This document shows, piece after piece, positions 53,248 through 61,493 of a stretch of 64,000 nucleotides of DNA. Each line of letters starts with the position of its first letter. The first letter of the stretch is position 1. Source of the stretch: Pseudomonas fluorescens. Its GTDB lineage: Bacteria; Pseudomonadota; Gammaproteobacteria; Pseudomonadales; Pseudomonadaceae. The notes under the pieces were generated by a model, which was given only the letters and a program-made list of their open reading frames with translations, did no database searches and was not told where the DNA came from. The stretch lies in the NCBI RefSeq assembly GCF_902498195.1, contig NZ_CABVIY010000001.1, positions 496,001 through 560,000 of the forward strand, given 5' to 3'. Both the position numbers and the translations under genes were made by a program.

Positions 53248-53811
53248 CTAGCGGATGAAGTGGATTTTCCCGCTGTCGTCGTTGCCGATGTAGATGCCGT
53301 AGACCCCGGCCTGGCGTTCCTCGATGTAGCGTTCGAGGATCTGCCGGATCGCCGGGTAATAGATGCTGTCCCAGGGAATGTCCTCGGGCGCGAAGAATTT
53401 GTAGTCGAGGGTTTCCGGCCCGAACTGGCCGGTGATTTCCAGGGCGATGGCGCGGAAGATGATGTACACCTCGCTGATCTTCGGCACGCTGAAGATGGAG
53501 TAGGGCGAGAGGATTTCCCCGCGCACGCCGCTCTCTTCCCAGACCTCGCGCAACGCCGCCTGCTCGGTGGTCTCGCCGGCTTCCATGAAGCCCGCCGGCA
53601 GCGTCCAGGTGCCGGGGCGCGGCGGGATCGCGCGCTGGCACAGCAGGTATTTGCCGTCCTGCTCGATGATGCAGCCAGCAATGATTTTCGGATTGACGTA
53701 GTGGATATAGCCGCAACCACGGCACATCAGGCGCTCGTGCGTATCGCCCGGTGGCAGCTGTGACTTGAGGTCAGGGCTGCCGCACTTCGGACAAAAGCTC
53801 GGGCTGAACAT
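53248..53811 (-). CDS. Nudix hydrolase with zinc-ribbon N-terminus
   Basis: 187-residue Nudix enzyme. Residues 1-40 form a zinc ribbon (CPKCG, then CRGCG) as in NADH pyrophosphatase NudC. The Nudix box is GFMEAGETTEQAALREVW followed by EESGV. It could hydrolyse NAD(P)H, FAD-type or ADP-ribose compounds. The start at 53811 is 2 bp after the GntR stop, so it belongs to the GntR transcript. Confidence 0.86.
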   Translation of the reverse strand: MFSPSFCPKCGSPDLKSQLPPGDTHERLMCRGCGYIHYVNPKIIAGCIIEQDGKYLLCQRAIPPRPGTWTLPAGFMEAGETTEQAALREVWEESGVRGEILSPYSIFSVPKISEVYIIFRAIALEITGQFGPETLDYKFFAPEDIPWDSIYYPAIRQILERYIEERQAGVYGIYIGNDDSGKIHFIR

Positions 53812-53813
53812 GA

Positions 53814-54566
53814 TCAGCGACCTATGCGCGGTTCTTTCAGCGCGATCGGCAGGGTGATCTCGGGGATCGCCCCGGTCTCTTCCTGCTTGCGCTTGAGGTA
53901 ATCGAGGGCGACGGCGGCGGCAGCACGCACGTGGTCGACGCAAGCCTGGTGGGCGGCGAGGGGGTCGCCGCTCTTGATCGCCTCGACCATGCGCTCCATT
54001 TCCTGGTTGCTGGCGCCACGGCGGTTCTGCTGGGACACCGAGGTCGCGCGCAAGTAGCTGATGCGCGCCTGCAACTGACGCAACTGAGTGGCCGCGACAT
54101 GATTGCCGGAGCCTTCGAGCAGCACGTCGTAGAAACCTTGCACGGAATCGATGACCTGTTGCAGTTCGCCTTCCTTGAGCGCCTGGCGGTTTTCCTCCAG
54201 GGCCTTTTCCAGGGCCTTGATGTCCTTGGCCTTGGCACGCAGGGTGAACAACTGGACGATCAGCCCTTCGAGCACGCAGCGCAGTTCATAGATGTCGACG
54301 GCATCGGCCAGGGTGATGATCGCCACCCGCGGGCCCTTGGCGTCGGCGAACTCCACCAGCCCTTCGGACTCCAGGTGACGCAAGGCCTCGCGTACCGACG
54401 TGCGGCTCACGCCCAGGCGATCGCACAGATCGCGTTCGACCAGACGGTCTCCCGGCAGGAGCTGGAAGTTCATGATGGCGCTTCGCAGTTTATCCAGCAC
54501 GATTTCGCGCAGGGTAACGGGGTTGCGATTGACCTTGAAGCTGTCGTCGAGTGGCAGGCGTTTCAT
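53814..54566 (-). CDS. GntR-family regulator (FadR/FCD type)
   Basis: 250-residue regulator. The N-terminal wHTH covers about 15-80 (LRSAIMNFQLLPGDRLVERD, RLGVSRTSVREALRHLESEG), followed by an all-helical FCD ligand domain whose typical metal-binding Asp/His positions are partly seen (RCVLEGLIVQLFTLRAK, then AHQACVDHVRAAAAVALD). FCD regulators respond to small organic acids and bind TnGTnnACnA palindromes. Three such sites occur in this island. It lies between the Nudix and the PcaC-like genes and is likely transcribed with them. Confidence 0.92.
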   Translation of the reverse strand: MKRLPLDDSFKVNRNPVTLREIVLDKLRSAIMNFQLLPGDRLVERDLCDRLGVSRTSVREALRHLESEGLVEFADAKGPRVAIITLADAVDIYELRCVLEGLIVQLFTLRAKAKDIKALEKALEENRQALKEGELQQVIDSVQGFYDVLLEGSGNHVAATQLRQLQARISYLRATSVSQQNRRGASNQEMERMVEAIKSGDPLAAHQACVDHVRAAAAVALDYLKRKQEETGAIPEITLPIALKEPRIGR

Positions 54567-54622
54567 GGGGTACGCTCTAAAGGTGGCTGTCCATGCCGGG
54601 CGGGCAACAAAACAGCCGAGGG

Positions 54623-55012
54623 TTAACTGGAGGCCTCGGCATCGGCTTCGGCGAAGGCTTCACGGGCCAGCCGGAAACTGTCCACGGCGGCGGGGACGCC
54701 GCAATAAATACCGACCTGAAGCAGAATTTCGCGTATTTGCTCACGACTCAAGCCGTTACGCAAGGCGCCGCGCACATGCAGCTTGAGTTCGTGCGGGCGG
54801 TTGAGCGCCGAGATCATCGCCAGGTTGATCATGCTGCGTTCCTGGAGCGACAGGCCATCACGACCCCAGACGTGGCCCCAGCAGTATTCGGTGACCATCT
54901 CCTGCAAGGGACGGGTGAAATCGTCGGCGTTCTCGATGGAACGCTGCACATAGGCCTGGCCGAGCACCTGGGTGCGGATCTTCAGGCCCTGTTGGTACTT
55001 TTCGTTGTTCAT
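54623..55012 (-). CDS. Carboxymuconolactone decarboxylase family protein (PcaC-like)
   Basis: 129-residue protein of the CMD family, close to 4-carboxymuconolactone decarboxylase (PcaC, about 130 residues): MNNEKYQQGLKIRTQVLG, TEYCWGHVWGRDGLSLQERS, LNRPHELKLHVRGALRNGLS and GIYCGVPAAVDSFRLAREAF. It lacks the CxxC of peroxidase-type CMDs, so a decarboxylation or related lyase role is more likely. Two ATGs are adjacent (55015 and 55012). A REPIN lies in the 136-bp gap to the upstream flavin reductase. Confidence 0.86.
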   Translation of the reverse strand: MNNEKYQQGLKIRTQVLGQAYVQRSIENADDFTRPLQEMVTEYCWGHVWGRDGLSLQERSMINLAMISALNRPHELKLHVRGALRNGLSREQIREILLQVGIYCGVPAAVDSFRLAREAFAEADAEASS

Positions 55013-55038
55013 CATCTTCACTCTCACCACGGATCCCC

Positions 55039-55128
55039 TGTGGGAGCGGGCTTGCTCGCGAAGGCGTCGCATCAGTCGACATCAATGTTGAATCAATGAC
55101 CGCTTTCGCGAGCAAGCCCGCTCCCACA
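55039..55128. repeat. Paired REP element (class A REPIN) inside the operon
   Basis: Inverted class A pair (TGTGGGAGCGGGCTTGCTCG and complement) between the flavin reductase and PcaC-like genes. Like the one in the ben operon, it sits within an apparent transcription unit. Confidence 0.9.
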
Positions 55129-55148
55129 TTGGGTTTTGCGTGAATTTG

Positions 55149-55634
55149 TCAGGCCAGCGCGGGCAGCGGGCCCAGCTTGCCTTTGTGGTAGATCATCGGT
55201 GTCACCGGCTGCGCGGGCAGGATCAGGTTCTTCACCGCGCCGACGATGATGGCGTGATCGCCGCCGTCGTATTCGCGCCACAGTTCGCACTCGATGATCG
55301 CCGTGGCCTTGGCCAGCAGCGGGTTACCGAGTTCGCTCAGGTGCCAGTCGATGCCCTTGGCCTTGTCCTTGCCCTTGCCGGCAAAGGCGTAGGCCTCGGC
55401 TGTCTGGTCGGCGGACAGCAGGTGGATCGCGAACTGCTTGCTGTCGCGCAGCACCGGGTAGGTGTCGGAGCCATAGTTGGGGCAGAACAGCACCAGGGCC
55501 GGATCAATCGACAGCGCACTGAAGGCGCTGGCGGTGATGCCGACGATTTCGCCGTCCGCGCCCAGGGTGGTGACCACCGTGACGCCGGACGGGAACGAGC
55601 TCATGACGTCTTTGTAAATGCCGGGTTCGATCAT
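55149..55634 (-). CDS. Flavin reductase (FMN reductase component of a two-component system)
   Basis: 161-residue flavin reductase-like domain protein (MSSFPSGVTVVTTLGADGE, GITASAFSALSIDPALVLFC, GDHAIIVGAVKNL). Members use NAD(P)H to make FMNH2 or FADH2 for a partner oxygenase. This is the RutF/HpaC type. No oxygenase is found in the operon. The start ATG is at 55634, 12 bp after the aldehyde dehydrogenase stop. Confidence 0.9.
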   Translation of the reverse strand: MIEPGIYKDVMSSFPSGVTVVTTLGADGEIVGITASAFSALSIDPALVLFCPNYGSDTYPVLRDSKQFAIHLLSADQTAEAYAFAGKGKDKAKGIDWHLSELGNPLLAKATAIIECELWREYDGGDHAIIVGAVKNLILPAQPVTPMIYHKGKLGPLPALA

Positions 55635-55646
55635 TTCGCGGGACTC

Positions 55647-57128
55647 CTAGCGCATCACAAACGGGTCAGGCATGGGCGCCTGGGAGAGGTTGATCCACAC
55701 CGTTTTCAGCTCGGTGTAGGCCAGCACCGAATCGATGCCGCTTTCGCGTCCATAGCCACTGTTCTTGAAGCCGCCGATCGGCGCCATGGCCGACACGGCG
55801 CGGTAGGTGTTGACCCAGATGATCCCCGAACGCACGTCCCGGGCCAGGCGGTGGGCGCGGCCCAGGTCGCGGGTCCAGATGCCGGCGGCGAGGCCGAACT
55901 GCGAGTCGTTGGCGATGGCCAGCGCTTCGGCTTCGTCCTTGAAGCGGATGACCGAGGCCACCGGGCCGAACACTTCTTCCTGCATGATCTTCATGGAGTT
56001 GCGGTCGCACTCGAACAACGTCGGCTCGTAGAACCAGCCGTCGCCCAAGTCCTGTGGACGCTTGCCGCCCAGGCGCAGACGGGCGCCTTCGGCAATCGCA
56101 TCGGCGACCAGCCCTTCGACCACCGCCAGTTGCTGCGCGGTGGCCATCGGGCCCATTTCGCTGCTGTCATCCGAAGGATTGCCGATGCGGATGCGCTGGG
56201 CGCGTTCCACCAGTCGCCCGACGAATTCGTCGTAGATTTCGTCCTGCACCAGCAGGCGCGAGCCGGACACGCAACTCTGCCCGGAAGCGGCATAGATCCC
56301 GGCGATGGCGCCGTTGATCGCGCTGTCGAGGTCGGCGTCGGCGAAGATGATGTTCGGCGATTTGCCGCCCAGTTCCAGCGACAGTTTGGCGAAGTTCTCG
56401 GCGCTGCTGCGCACCACATGCCGGGCCGTGGCCGCACCGCCGGTGAAGGCGATCTTGCGCACCAGCGGATGGCGGGTCAGGGCCGCGCCCGTGCTGGGGC
56501 CGTAACCGGTGACGACGTTGACCACGCCCGGCGGGATGCCCGCTTCCAGCGCCAGGCGCGCCAGTTCCAGGATGGTCGCCGAGGCGTGTTCGGACGGCTT
56601 GATCACGATGGTGTTGCCCGCCGCCAGGGCGGGGGCCAGTTTGATCGCGGTCAGGTACAGCGGGCTGTTCCACGGAATGATCGCCGCGACCACGCCCATG
56701 GCTTCATGCACGGTGTAGGCAAACAGGTCGGGCTTGTCCAGCGGCAGGGTGCCGCCTTCGAGCTTGTCCGCCAGGCCTGCGGTGTAGTGGAAGAACTCCG
56801 GCAGATAGCCGACCTGGCCGCGGGTCTCGCGGATCAGCTTGCCGTTGTCGCGGCTTTCCAGCTGCGCCAGTTGTTCCTTGTTTTCAGCGATCAGGTCGCC
56901 CAGGCGCCGCAGCAGTTTGCCGCGCGCGGTGGCGGTCAGCCCACGCCAGGCGGGGCTGTCGAACGCGGCCTGCGCGGCTTGCACGGCACGCTCGACGTCC
57001 GCTTCAGCGGCATCGGGCAGTTCAGCCCAGGGCTGTGCCAGGGCCGGGTTGAGGCTTTCGAAGGTCTTGCCGGAGAGGGCGTCGACCCATTCTCCGCCGA
57101 TGCACATCTGGAAGCGTGCGAGAGTCAT
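55647..57128 (-). CDS. Aldehyde dehydrogenase (NAD(P)+-dependent)
   Basis: 493-residue ALDH. The general base Glu is in LELGGKSPNIIF and the nucleophile Cys in GQSCVSGSRLLV. The cofactor loop reads FTGGAATARHV, with Ala where many ALDHs have Ser or Gly. WNSPLYLTAIKLAPALAAGN carries the catalytic Asn. It oxidises an aldehyde intermediate to an acid. The start at 57128 overlaps the hydrolase stop by 4 bp, so they are coupled. Confidence 0.93.
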   Translation of the reverse strand: MTLARFQMCIGGEWVDALSGKTFESLNPALAQPWAELPDAAEADVERAVQAAQAAFDSPAWRGLTATARGKLLRRLGDLIAENKEQLAQLESRDNGKLIRETRGQVGYLPEFFHYTAGLADKLEGGTLPLDKPDLFAYTVHEAMGVVAAIIPWNSPLYLTAIKLAPALAAGNTIVIKPSEHASATILELARLALEAGIPPGVVNVVTGYGPSTGAALTRHPLVRKIAFTGGAATARHVVRSSAENFAKLSLELGGKSPNIIFADADLDSAINGAIAGIYAASGQSCVSGSRLLVQDEIYDEFVGRLVERAQRIRIGNPSDDSSEMGPMATAQQLAVVEGLVADAIAEGARLRLGGKRPQDLGDGWFYEPTLFECDRNSMKIMQEEVFGPVASVIRFKDEAEALAIANDSQFGLAAGIWTRDLGRAHRLARDVRSGIIWVNTYRAVSAMAPIGGFKNSGYGRESGIDSVLAYTELKTVWINLSQAPMPDPFVMR

Positions 57129-57958
57129 GCAACGATCCCCTTCAGAGGGTTTTGTCGGGAGTGCGCGGTGTCGAGAAACTCCAGCAACAGCTGGTTGACC
57201 AGGCGCGGCGATTCTACGGGCATCATATGCCGCTGCTCGGCGAGTACGGCAACCGTCGCGCCGGGAATGCGTTTGGCCAATTGCTCAGCCATGTCCGGGG
57301 TCGAGCCCGGGTCCAGTTCGCCGGTGGCGACCAGCGTCGGCACCTGGATACTGGCCAGGTCATCGGCGCGGTACATGTCCTGGGTGGCGAACAGCTCATA
57401 GGTGGTCAGGTAACCCTGCGGATCGTTATCGGCGAGCGTCTGGCGCAGCGCGGCGATCTGTGCCGGATTGGCCGCCTGGTACTCGCGGCTGAACCAGCGC
57501 GACAGCGCGGCTTCGGCGTTGGCGTCCGGGCCGTGCTCGGCGGCCTGGCTGGTGCGGGCGATGACGCCGGCGCGCTGTTCAGCGGTGCGGTTGAACACGC
57601 TGTTGAGCACCACCAGGCTTTGCAGGCGTTGCGGGTAATGCAGGGCGAAGGCCCGCGCCACCAGGCCGCCCATGGAAAAACCGATCACCGCCGCCTTGGG
57701 CAATTGCAAGTGATCGAGCAGCTCCAGCAACTGGTCGGCATAACCGAGCAGGGGCGTGCCGTTTTCCGGGCGCGGGCTGGCGCCATGCCCCAGCATGTCG
57801 TAGGCAATCACGCGGTACTGGGTGGCCAGGCCAACGATCTGGCCGCCCCACATTTCTTTATTCAGGCCCACGCCGTGGATCAAGACCACGGGCTGGCCTT
57901 GGCCGGTCGCCAGGTAACTGGTTCCAGCCGGGGTGCGTTCAGCGGTGAGCCGAATCAT
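57125..57958 (-). CDS. Alpha/beta-fold hydrolase (enol-lactonase or amidase-like)
   Basis: 277-residue hydrolase. The oxyanion region is PVVLIHGVGLNKEMWGG, the nucleophile elbow GFSMGG, the acid in VATGELDPGS and the His in AEQRHMMPVE. Related enzymes include PcaD, RutD and C-C hydrolases. The ATG at 57958 has AGGAG 7 bp before it; an ATG five codons upstream is weaker. It follows the DUF1185 gene after 43 bp. Confidence 0.88.
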   Translation of the reverse strand: MIRLTAERTPAGTSYLATGQGQPVVLIHGVGLNKEMWGGQIVGLATQYRVIAYDMLGHGASPRPENGTPLLGYADQLLELLDHLQLPKAAVIGFSMGGLVARAFALHYPQRLQSLVVLNSVFNRTAEQRAGVIARTSQAAEHGPDANAEAALSRWFSREYQAANPAQIAALRQTLADNDPQGYLTTYELFATQDMYRADDLASIQVPTLVATGELDPGSTPDMAEQLAKRIPGATVAVLAEQRHMMPVESPRLVNQLLLEFLDTAHSRQNPLKGIVA

Positions 57959-58001
57959 GGAGCGCTCCTGCATACCTTTTTGTTGTAGTGGCCCTGGCCG
58001 G

Positions 58002-58592
58002 TTACTGGGCTTTTTCGGCCGCCAGTTCTTCCAGGTCGATGTAGCGGTTGCCGATGCGTGGGTGCAGGCGGCCGCCGTCGGCGCAACCCAGGACCACCAC
58101 GATTTCGTCGGCGCGGGGGGCGTCTTCGATCTGCATTTCCAGGGTGATGTAGTGCGAGCGCAGGCCTTCGTCGTCCTTGTGCATCATCGGGATCTGGATC
58201 GAGGTGCCCGGGCCGCCGCGCTTGTTGGTGAAGCTCAGGTAGCTCTTGGCCTTGACCGCTTCACGGTAGTGGTTGCCAAAGCGCAGGGTGTGGATCACGG
58301 CGGAAGCGTGTTCGATTTCGCCGTCGGCGCCGACCACGGCCGCCTTGCCATAGGCCTCGATTTTCTCGGCGCCGCCGATGATGCCCACCAGACGCTCGAC
58401 CATCAGCGCGCCGAGGTCGGAGCAGTTCTCGCGGATCTGCGGTTTCAGGTCTTCGACAAAGCCGTTGCCCAGCCAGGGGTTTTTCATCACCACCGCCAGC
58501 CCGACCATGGTCACGGGGGTATCGGTGGCCTTGCCGCCTTCGATGAAGGTTTCTTCGACATAGCTGACGATCTTGCGGATTTCGAAACTCAT
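58002..58592 (-). CDS. Amino acid synthesis family protein (DUF1185, pfam06684)
   Basis: 196-residue protein with the family sequence MSFEIRKIVSYVEETFIEGG, VGLAVVMKNPWLGNGFVEDL, and a GPGTSIQIPMMHKDDEGLRS core. The first structure of this family showed a variant of the Bacillus chorismate-mutase fold; the activity is not established. It opens the operon after operator C. ATG at 58592 with GGAG at the right distance (CGGAGCAGCTC). Confidence 0.86.
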   Translation of the reverse strand: MSFEIRKIVSYVEETFIEGGKATDTPVTMVGLAVVMKNPWLGNGFVEDLKPQIRENCSDLGALMVERLVGIIGGAEKIEAYGKAAVVGADGEIEHASAVIHTLRFGNHYREAVKAKSYLSFTNKRGGPGTSIQIPMMHKDDEGLRSHYITLEMQIEDAPRADEIVVVLGCADGGRLHPRIGNRYIDLEELAAEKAQ

Positions 58593-58629
58593 GAGCTGCT
58601 CCGTATCAGGGTGAGAAGTGTCTGTGCGT

Positions 58630-58647
58630 ATGATGGTATACCATAAT
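58630..58647. promoter_or_regulatory. Island operator, copy C (catabolic operon)
   Basis: ATGATGGTATACCATAAT around the perfect 12-bp palindrome ATGGTATACCAT (58633-58644), about 40 bp before the DUF1185 start. It shares TGGTATACCATAAT exactly with copy B. Confidence 0.75.
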
Positions 58648-58754
58648 ATAGGTTGTGCAAGAGGCTTGAAGGGGTTTCTGGTCGGGAGGCGATGAAAAGC
58701 TTGGGGGTGGGCGCTTGTGGCGGCTTGTGCCAGGTCTGGGATGTGCTCGGCCCT

Positions 58755-58843
58755 TGTGGGAGCGGGCTTGCTCGCGAAGAGGTTATGCCAGTGACATTGA
58801 TGCTGGCTGACACACCGCCTTCGCGAGCAAGCCCGCTCCCACA
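58755..58843. repeat. Paired REP element (class A REPIN)
   Basis: Inverted class A pair (TGTGGGAGCGGGCTTGCTCG and complement) between divergent genes. The rest of the 58593-58977 region holds operator C and presumably the symporter promoter; no other gene is seen. Confidence 0.9.
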
Positions 58844-58977
58844 GTTTCATTTGCCGTACCCGGTGGATGCGATGGATTTGTCCGTTACGCGACATGTACT
58901 GGCTTACTAGCGTTAGCCGGCACCCTGGCGGCGGAGTAGAGTCGAGCCCACGTTCCTGGCAAACCCGGATGACCCCC

Positions 58978-59976
58978 ATGACTCGCCCTCGCTTCCTCCC
59001 CGACAACTTCACCCTGACCCTGGTCGGCGTGGTCCTTCTCGCCAGCTTCCTGCCTGCCAGCGGGCAGGTGGCGGTGGGCTTCGGCTGGCTGACCAACATC
59101 GCCATTGCGCTGCTGTTCTTCCTGCATGGCGCCAAGCTGTCGCGCGAGTCGATCATCGCTGGCGCCGGGCACTGGCGCCTGCACCTGCTGGTGTTCAGCC
59201 TGACCTTCGTGCTGTTCCCGCTGCTCGGGCTGGCGCTCAAGCCGGTGCTGTCGCCGATGATCGGTGCCGACCTGTACATGGGCATGCTTTACCTCTGCGC
59301 ATTGCCGGCCACGGTGCAGTCGGCGATTGCCTTTACCTCTTTGGCCCGCGGCAATATTCCGGCGGCGATTTGCAGCGCGGCGGCGTCCAGCCTGTTCGGC
59401 ATCTTCCTCACGCCGCTGCTGGTCACGCTGTTGCTCAACGTGCACGGCGACGGCGGCTCGACCCTCGACGCCATCGTGAAAATCAGCGTGCAACTGCTGC
59501 TGCCGTTCATCGCCGGGCAGATCGCGCGGCGCTGGATCGGCGCCTGGGTGGGGCGCAACAAGAACTGGCTGAAATTCGTGGACCAGGGGTCGATCCTGCT
59601 GGTGGTCTACGGCGCGTTCAGCGAGGCGGTGAACGAAGGCATCTGGCATCAGATCCCGCTGCGTGACCTGGCGGGGCTGGTGGTGGCCTGCTGCGTGGTG
59701 CTGGCACTGGTGCTGGTGGCCGCCACCGTGCTGGGCAAGGCCTTCGGCTTCAACCAGGAAGACCGCATCACCATCCTGTTCTGCGGTTCGAAGAAAAGCC
59801 TGGCCACCGGCGTGCCGATGGCCCAGGTGTTGTTCGCCGGCAGCACCATTGGCGTGCTGATCCTGCCGCTGATGCTGTTCCATCAGATTCAACTGATGGT
59901 CTGTGCGGTATTGGCGCAGCGCTATGCCAAGCGCCAGGAATCGGTGGCCGAGCTGATGGGGCAGGTGGACCCGTAA
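58978..59976 (+). CDS. Bile acid:sodium symporter family protein (SBF-like)
   Basis: 332-residue inner-membrane transporter with about ten helices of the BASS/SBF-like family (LFFLHGAKLSRESIIAGAGH, LPATVQSAIAFTSLARGNIP, GSKKSLATGVPMAQVLF). Many bacterial members export or import organic anions. The ATG at 58978 (MTRPRFLPDN) is chosen; one three codons upstream is also possible. It does not look part of the GntR island: it faces the other way and has no close operator. Confidence 0.88.
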   Translation: MTRPRFLPDNFTLTLVGVVLLASFLPASGQVAVGFGWLTNIAIALLFFLHGAKLSRESIIAGAGHWRLHLLVFSLTFVLFPLLGLALKPVLSPMIGADLYMGMLYLCALPATVQSAIAFTSLARGNIPAAICSAAASSLFGIFLTPLLVTLLLNVHGDGGSTLDAIVKISVQLLLPFIAGQIARRWIGAWVGRNKNWLKFVDQGSILLVVYGAFSEAVNEGIWHQIPLRDLAGLVVACCVVLALVLVAATVLGKAFGFNQEDRITILFCGSKKSLATGVPMAQVLFAGSTIGVLILPLMLFHQIQLMVCAVLAQRYAKRQESVAELMGQVDP

Positions 59977-60018
59977 ATACCACCTTGCCGGCGCTGTGCA
60001 GGAACTGTGTAGGAGCTG

Positions 60019-60101
60019 TGTAGGAGCTGTCGAGTGCAACGAGGCTGCGATCTTTTGATCCTGTTCAAGTCAAAAGATCGCAGCCTGCGGCAGCTCCTAC
60101 A
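60019..60101. repeat. REPIN (class B variant) with duplicated edge
   Basis: Class B pair whose left arm reads TGTAGGAGCTGTCGAGTGCA before GAGGCTGCGATC; the right arm is the usual CAGCCTGCGGCAGCTCCTAC. The GTGTAGGAGCT at its left edge is tandemly duplicated (60007-60028). Confidence 0.88.
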
Positions 60102-60111
60102 GGGAGCAGGG

Positions 60112-60340
60112 TCAGTAAACCTGCGGCACGATGATGTCCTGTGGCGTCGGGCTGCGCGTGTAGTCTTCCTGGCGTACTCGAGCAATGCCGCCGTTCCTGC
60201 CGCTCGGGGCTTTCGCCGAGGTGGTCGCTGAACAGCGCGTTCAGATCGTGGTCGTCCTCCAGCAACTCCAACTCAAGCTCTTCGTCGCTGTGATCGAGCA
60301 GTTCGCGGTGGATGCGTTGCATCAGGGTGTCGTTGGTCAA
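60112..60340 (-). pseudogene. ppk2: Polyphosphate kinase 2 remnant with large internal deletion
   Basis: About 51 residues of a PPK2 N-terminus (MQRIHRELLDHSDEELELEL ... DHLGESPERQERRH, from the ATG at 60322 or a TTG at 60340) are followed, in another frame, by the last about 20 residues of a PPK2 (RVRQEDYTRSPTPQDIIVPQVY, stop at 60112-60114). About 270 residues between them, including Walker A and B, are missing. The junction lies near 60181-60190 and changes the frame. It stands divergent from a Ppx/GppA gene of the same pathway. The call rests on my recall of the family ends, not on an alignment. Confidence 0.6.
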
Positions 60341-60544
60341 CAGCAGGGTCAGGCCTCCCGACGATGTTGGAAGTGCTCATGCCAGGCCCCCGGGTATGAC
60401 GAAGTGGTGACGTTGCGGTGATGGCGAAATTCATCGGGCTGTCATCGTGGTGTCACCGAGCGCATGGCAGGATCGACGCAAACCGCCTTGGGCGTGCGGT
60501 GCAACGCCGTTTGCGCGCTGATGAACCTGCCAGGAATCCCTACC

Positions 60545-61480
60545 ATGAAAGGCGACGCCTCCCTGTTTGCGGCCATTGACCTGGGCTCCAATGCGTTTCG
60601 CCTGATGATTGGCCAATCGGTCAAACGCAACCGGCAACTGATGATTCAGCAAGTGAAAACCCTGCGTGAGCCCGTGCGTTTGGCCGAAGGCTTTCAAGGC
60701 GGGGCCCTGGATGAAATGGCGCTGGACCGGGGATGGCAGGCCTTGGCGCGATTCGGCAAGAAACTGCGCGGTTTCGACGCCGGGCGAGTGCGGGCGGTGG
60801 CCACCAGTGCTGTGCGCGAAGCGGATAATGCGCAGCTGTTCCTGGCCAGTGCGGAGCGCCACCTGGGGTTTCGGATCGACGTCATTTCCGGGCAGGAAGA
60901 GGCCCATCTGGTCTACGCCGGTGTCGCCCATAGCATTGCGTGCCCGCAGAGCCGGCGCCTGGTGGTGGACATCGGTGGCGGATCGACCGAGTTGATTCTG
61001 GGGCGCGGCCCCCAGCCCCTGGTCACCGAAAGCATCGCCATTGGCAGCGGCACCTTTGGTGCGCGCTACTTTGCGGGCGGACGCATCACCGCCCAGGCGC
61101 TGCTTGAGGCCGAGCTGGTCGCCACCCTTGAGTTCGACAAGGTGGCCCGGCGTTATCGCGCCCAGGGCTGGCAGCAGACCATTGGCTCCTCGGGCACGGC
61201 GCGCATGCTGGCCAAGATACTCAATGCCAACGGGTTGAACGACCCGGGCCAAAGCGGCATTACCTACAGCGGCCTGCTGCGTCTGTCGCTGCGGCTGATC
61301 GAAGTCGGGCATGTCAAAAAGCTTCGGCTGGCGGGGTTGCAAGCCCATCGCCTGAGCATCTTGCCGGGTGGCCTGGTGCTGATGCTGGCGGCGTTCAAGG
61401 TCTTCGGCATCTCGCACATGACGCCGTCGGAACCGGGTCTGAGGCTCGGGGTGCTGCATGGCCTGATGTCCCGGCACTGA
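60545..61480 (+). CDS. Short Ppx/GppA-type phosphatase
   Basis: 311-residue ASKHA-fold phosphatase of the exopolyphosphatase / pppGpp-phosphohydrolase family. Motifs: AAIDLGSNAFRLMIG (phosphate 1), ATSAVREADN, and VVDIGGGSTELILG (phosphate 2); SGQEEAHLVYAGV holds the catalytic Glu region. It has only the two actin-like domains; long Ppx enzymes have about 500 residues with an extra C-terminal domain. The ATG at 60545 was chosen; an in-frame start at 60464 adds a poor N-terminus. Confidence 0.87.
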   Translation: MKGDASLFAAIDLGSNAFRLMIGQSVKRNRQLMIQQVKTLREPVRLAEGFQGGALDEMALDRGWQALARFGKKLRGFDAGRVRAVATSAVREADNAQLFLASAERHLGFRIDVISGQEEAHLVYAGVAHSIACPQSRRLVVDIGGGSTELILGRGPQPLVTESIAIGSGTFGARYFAGGRITAQALLEAELVATLEFDKVARRYRAQGWQQTIGSSGTARMLAKILNANGLNDPGQSGITYSGLLRLSLRLIEVGHVKKLRLAGLQAHRLSILPGGLVLMLAAFKVFGISHMTPSEPGLRLGVLHGLMSRH

Positions 61481-61493
61481 CGGACAAGCCCCC

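Noticed and set aside
55140..57401. 753-codon plus-strand frame across the flavin reductase, aldehyde dehydrogenase and hydrolase genes
   Set aside because: Antisense to three genes with complete catalytic motifs; composition is that of a codon shadow.
58978..59976. Including the bile-acid-symporter-like gene in the GntR island
   Set aside because: Opposite orientation, separated by a REPIN, no operator close to its start.
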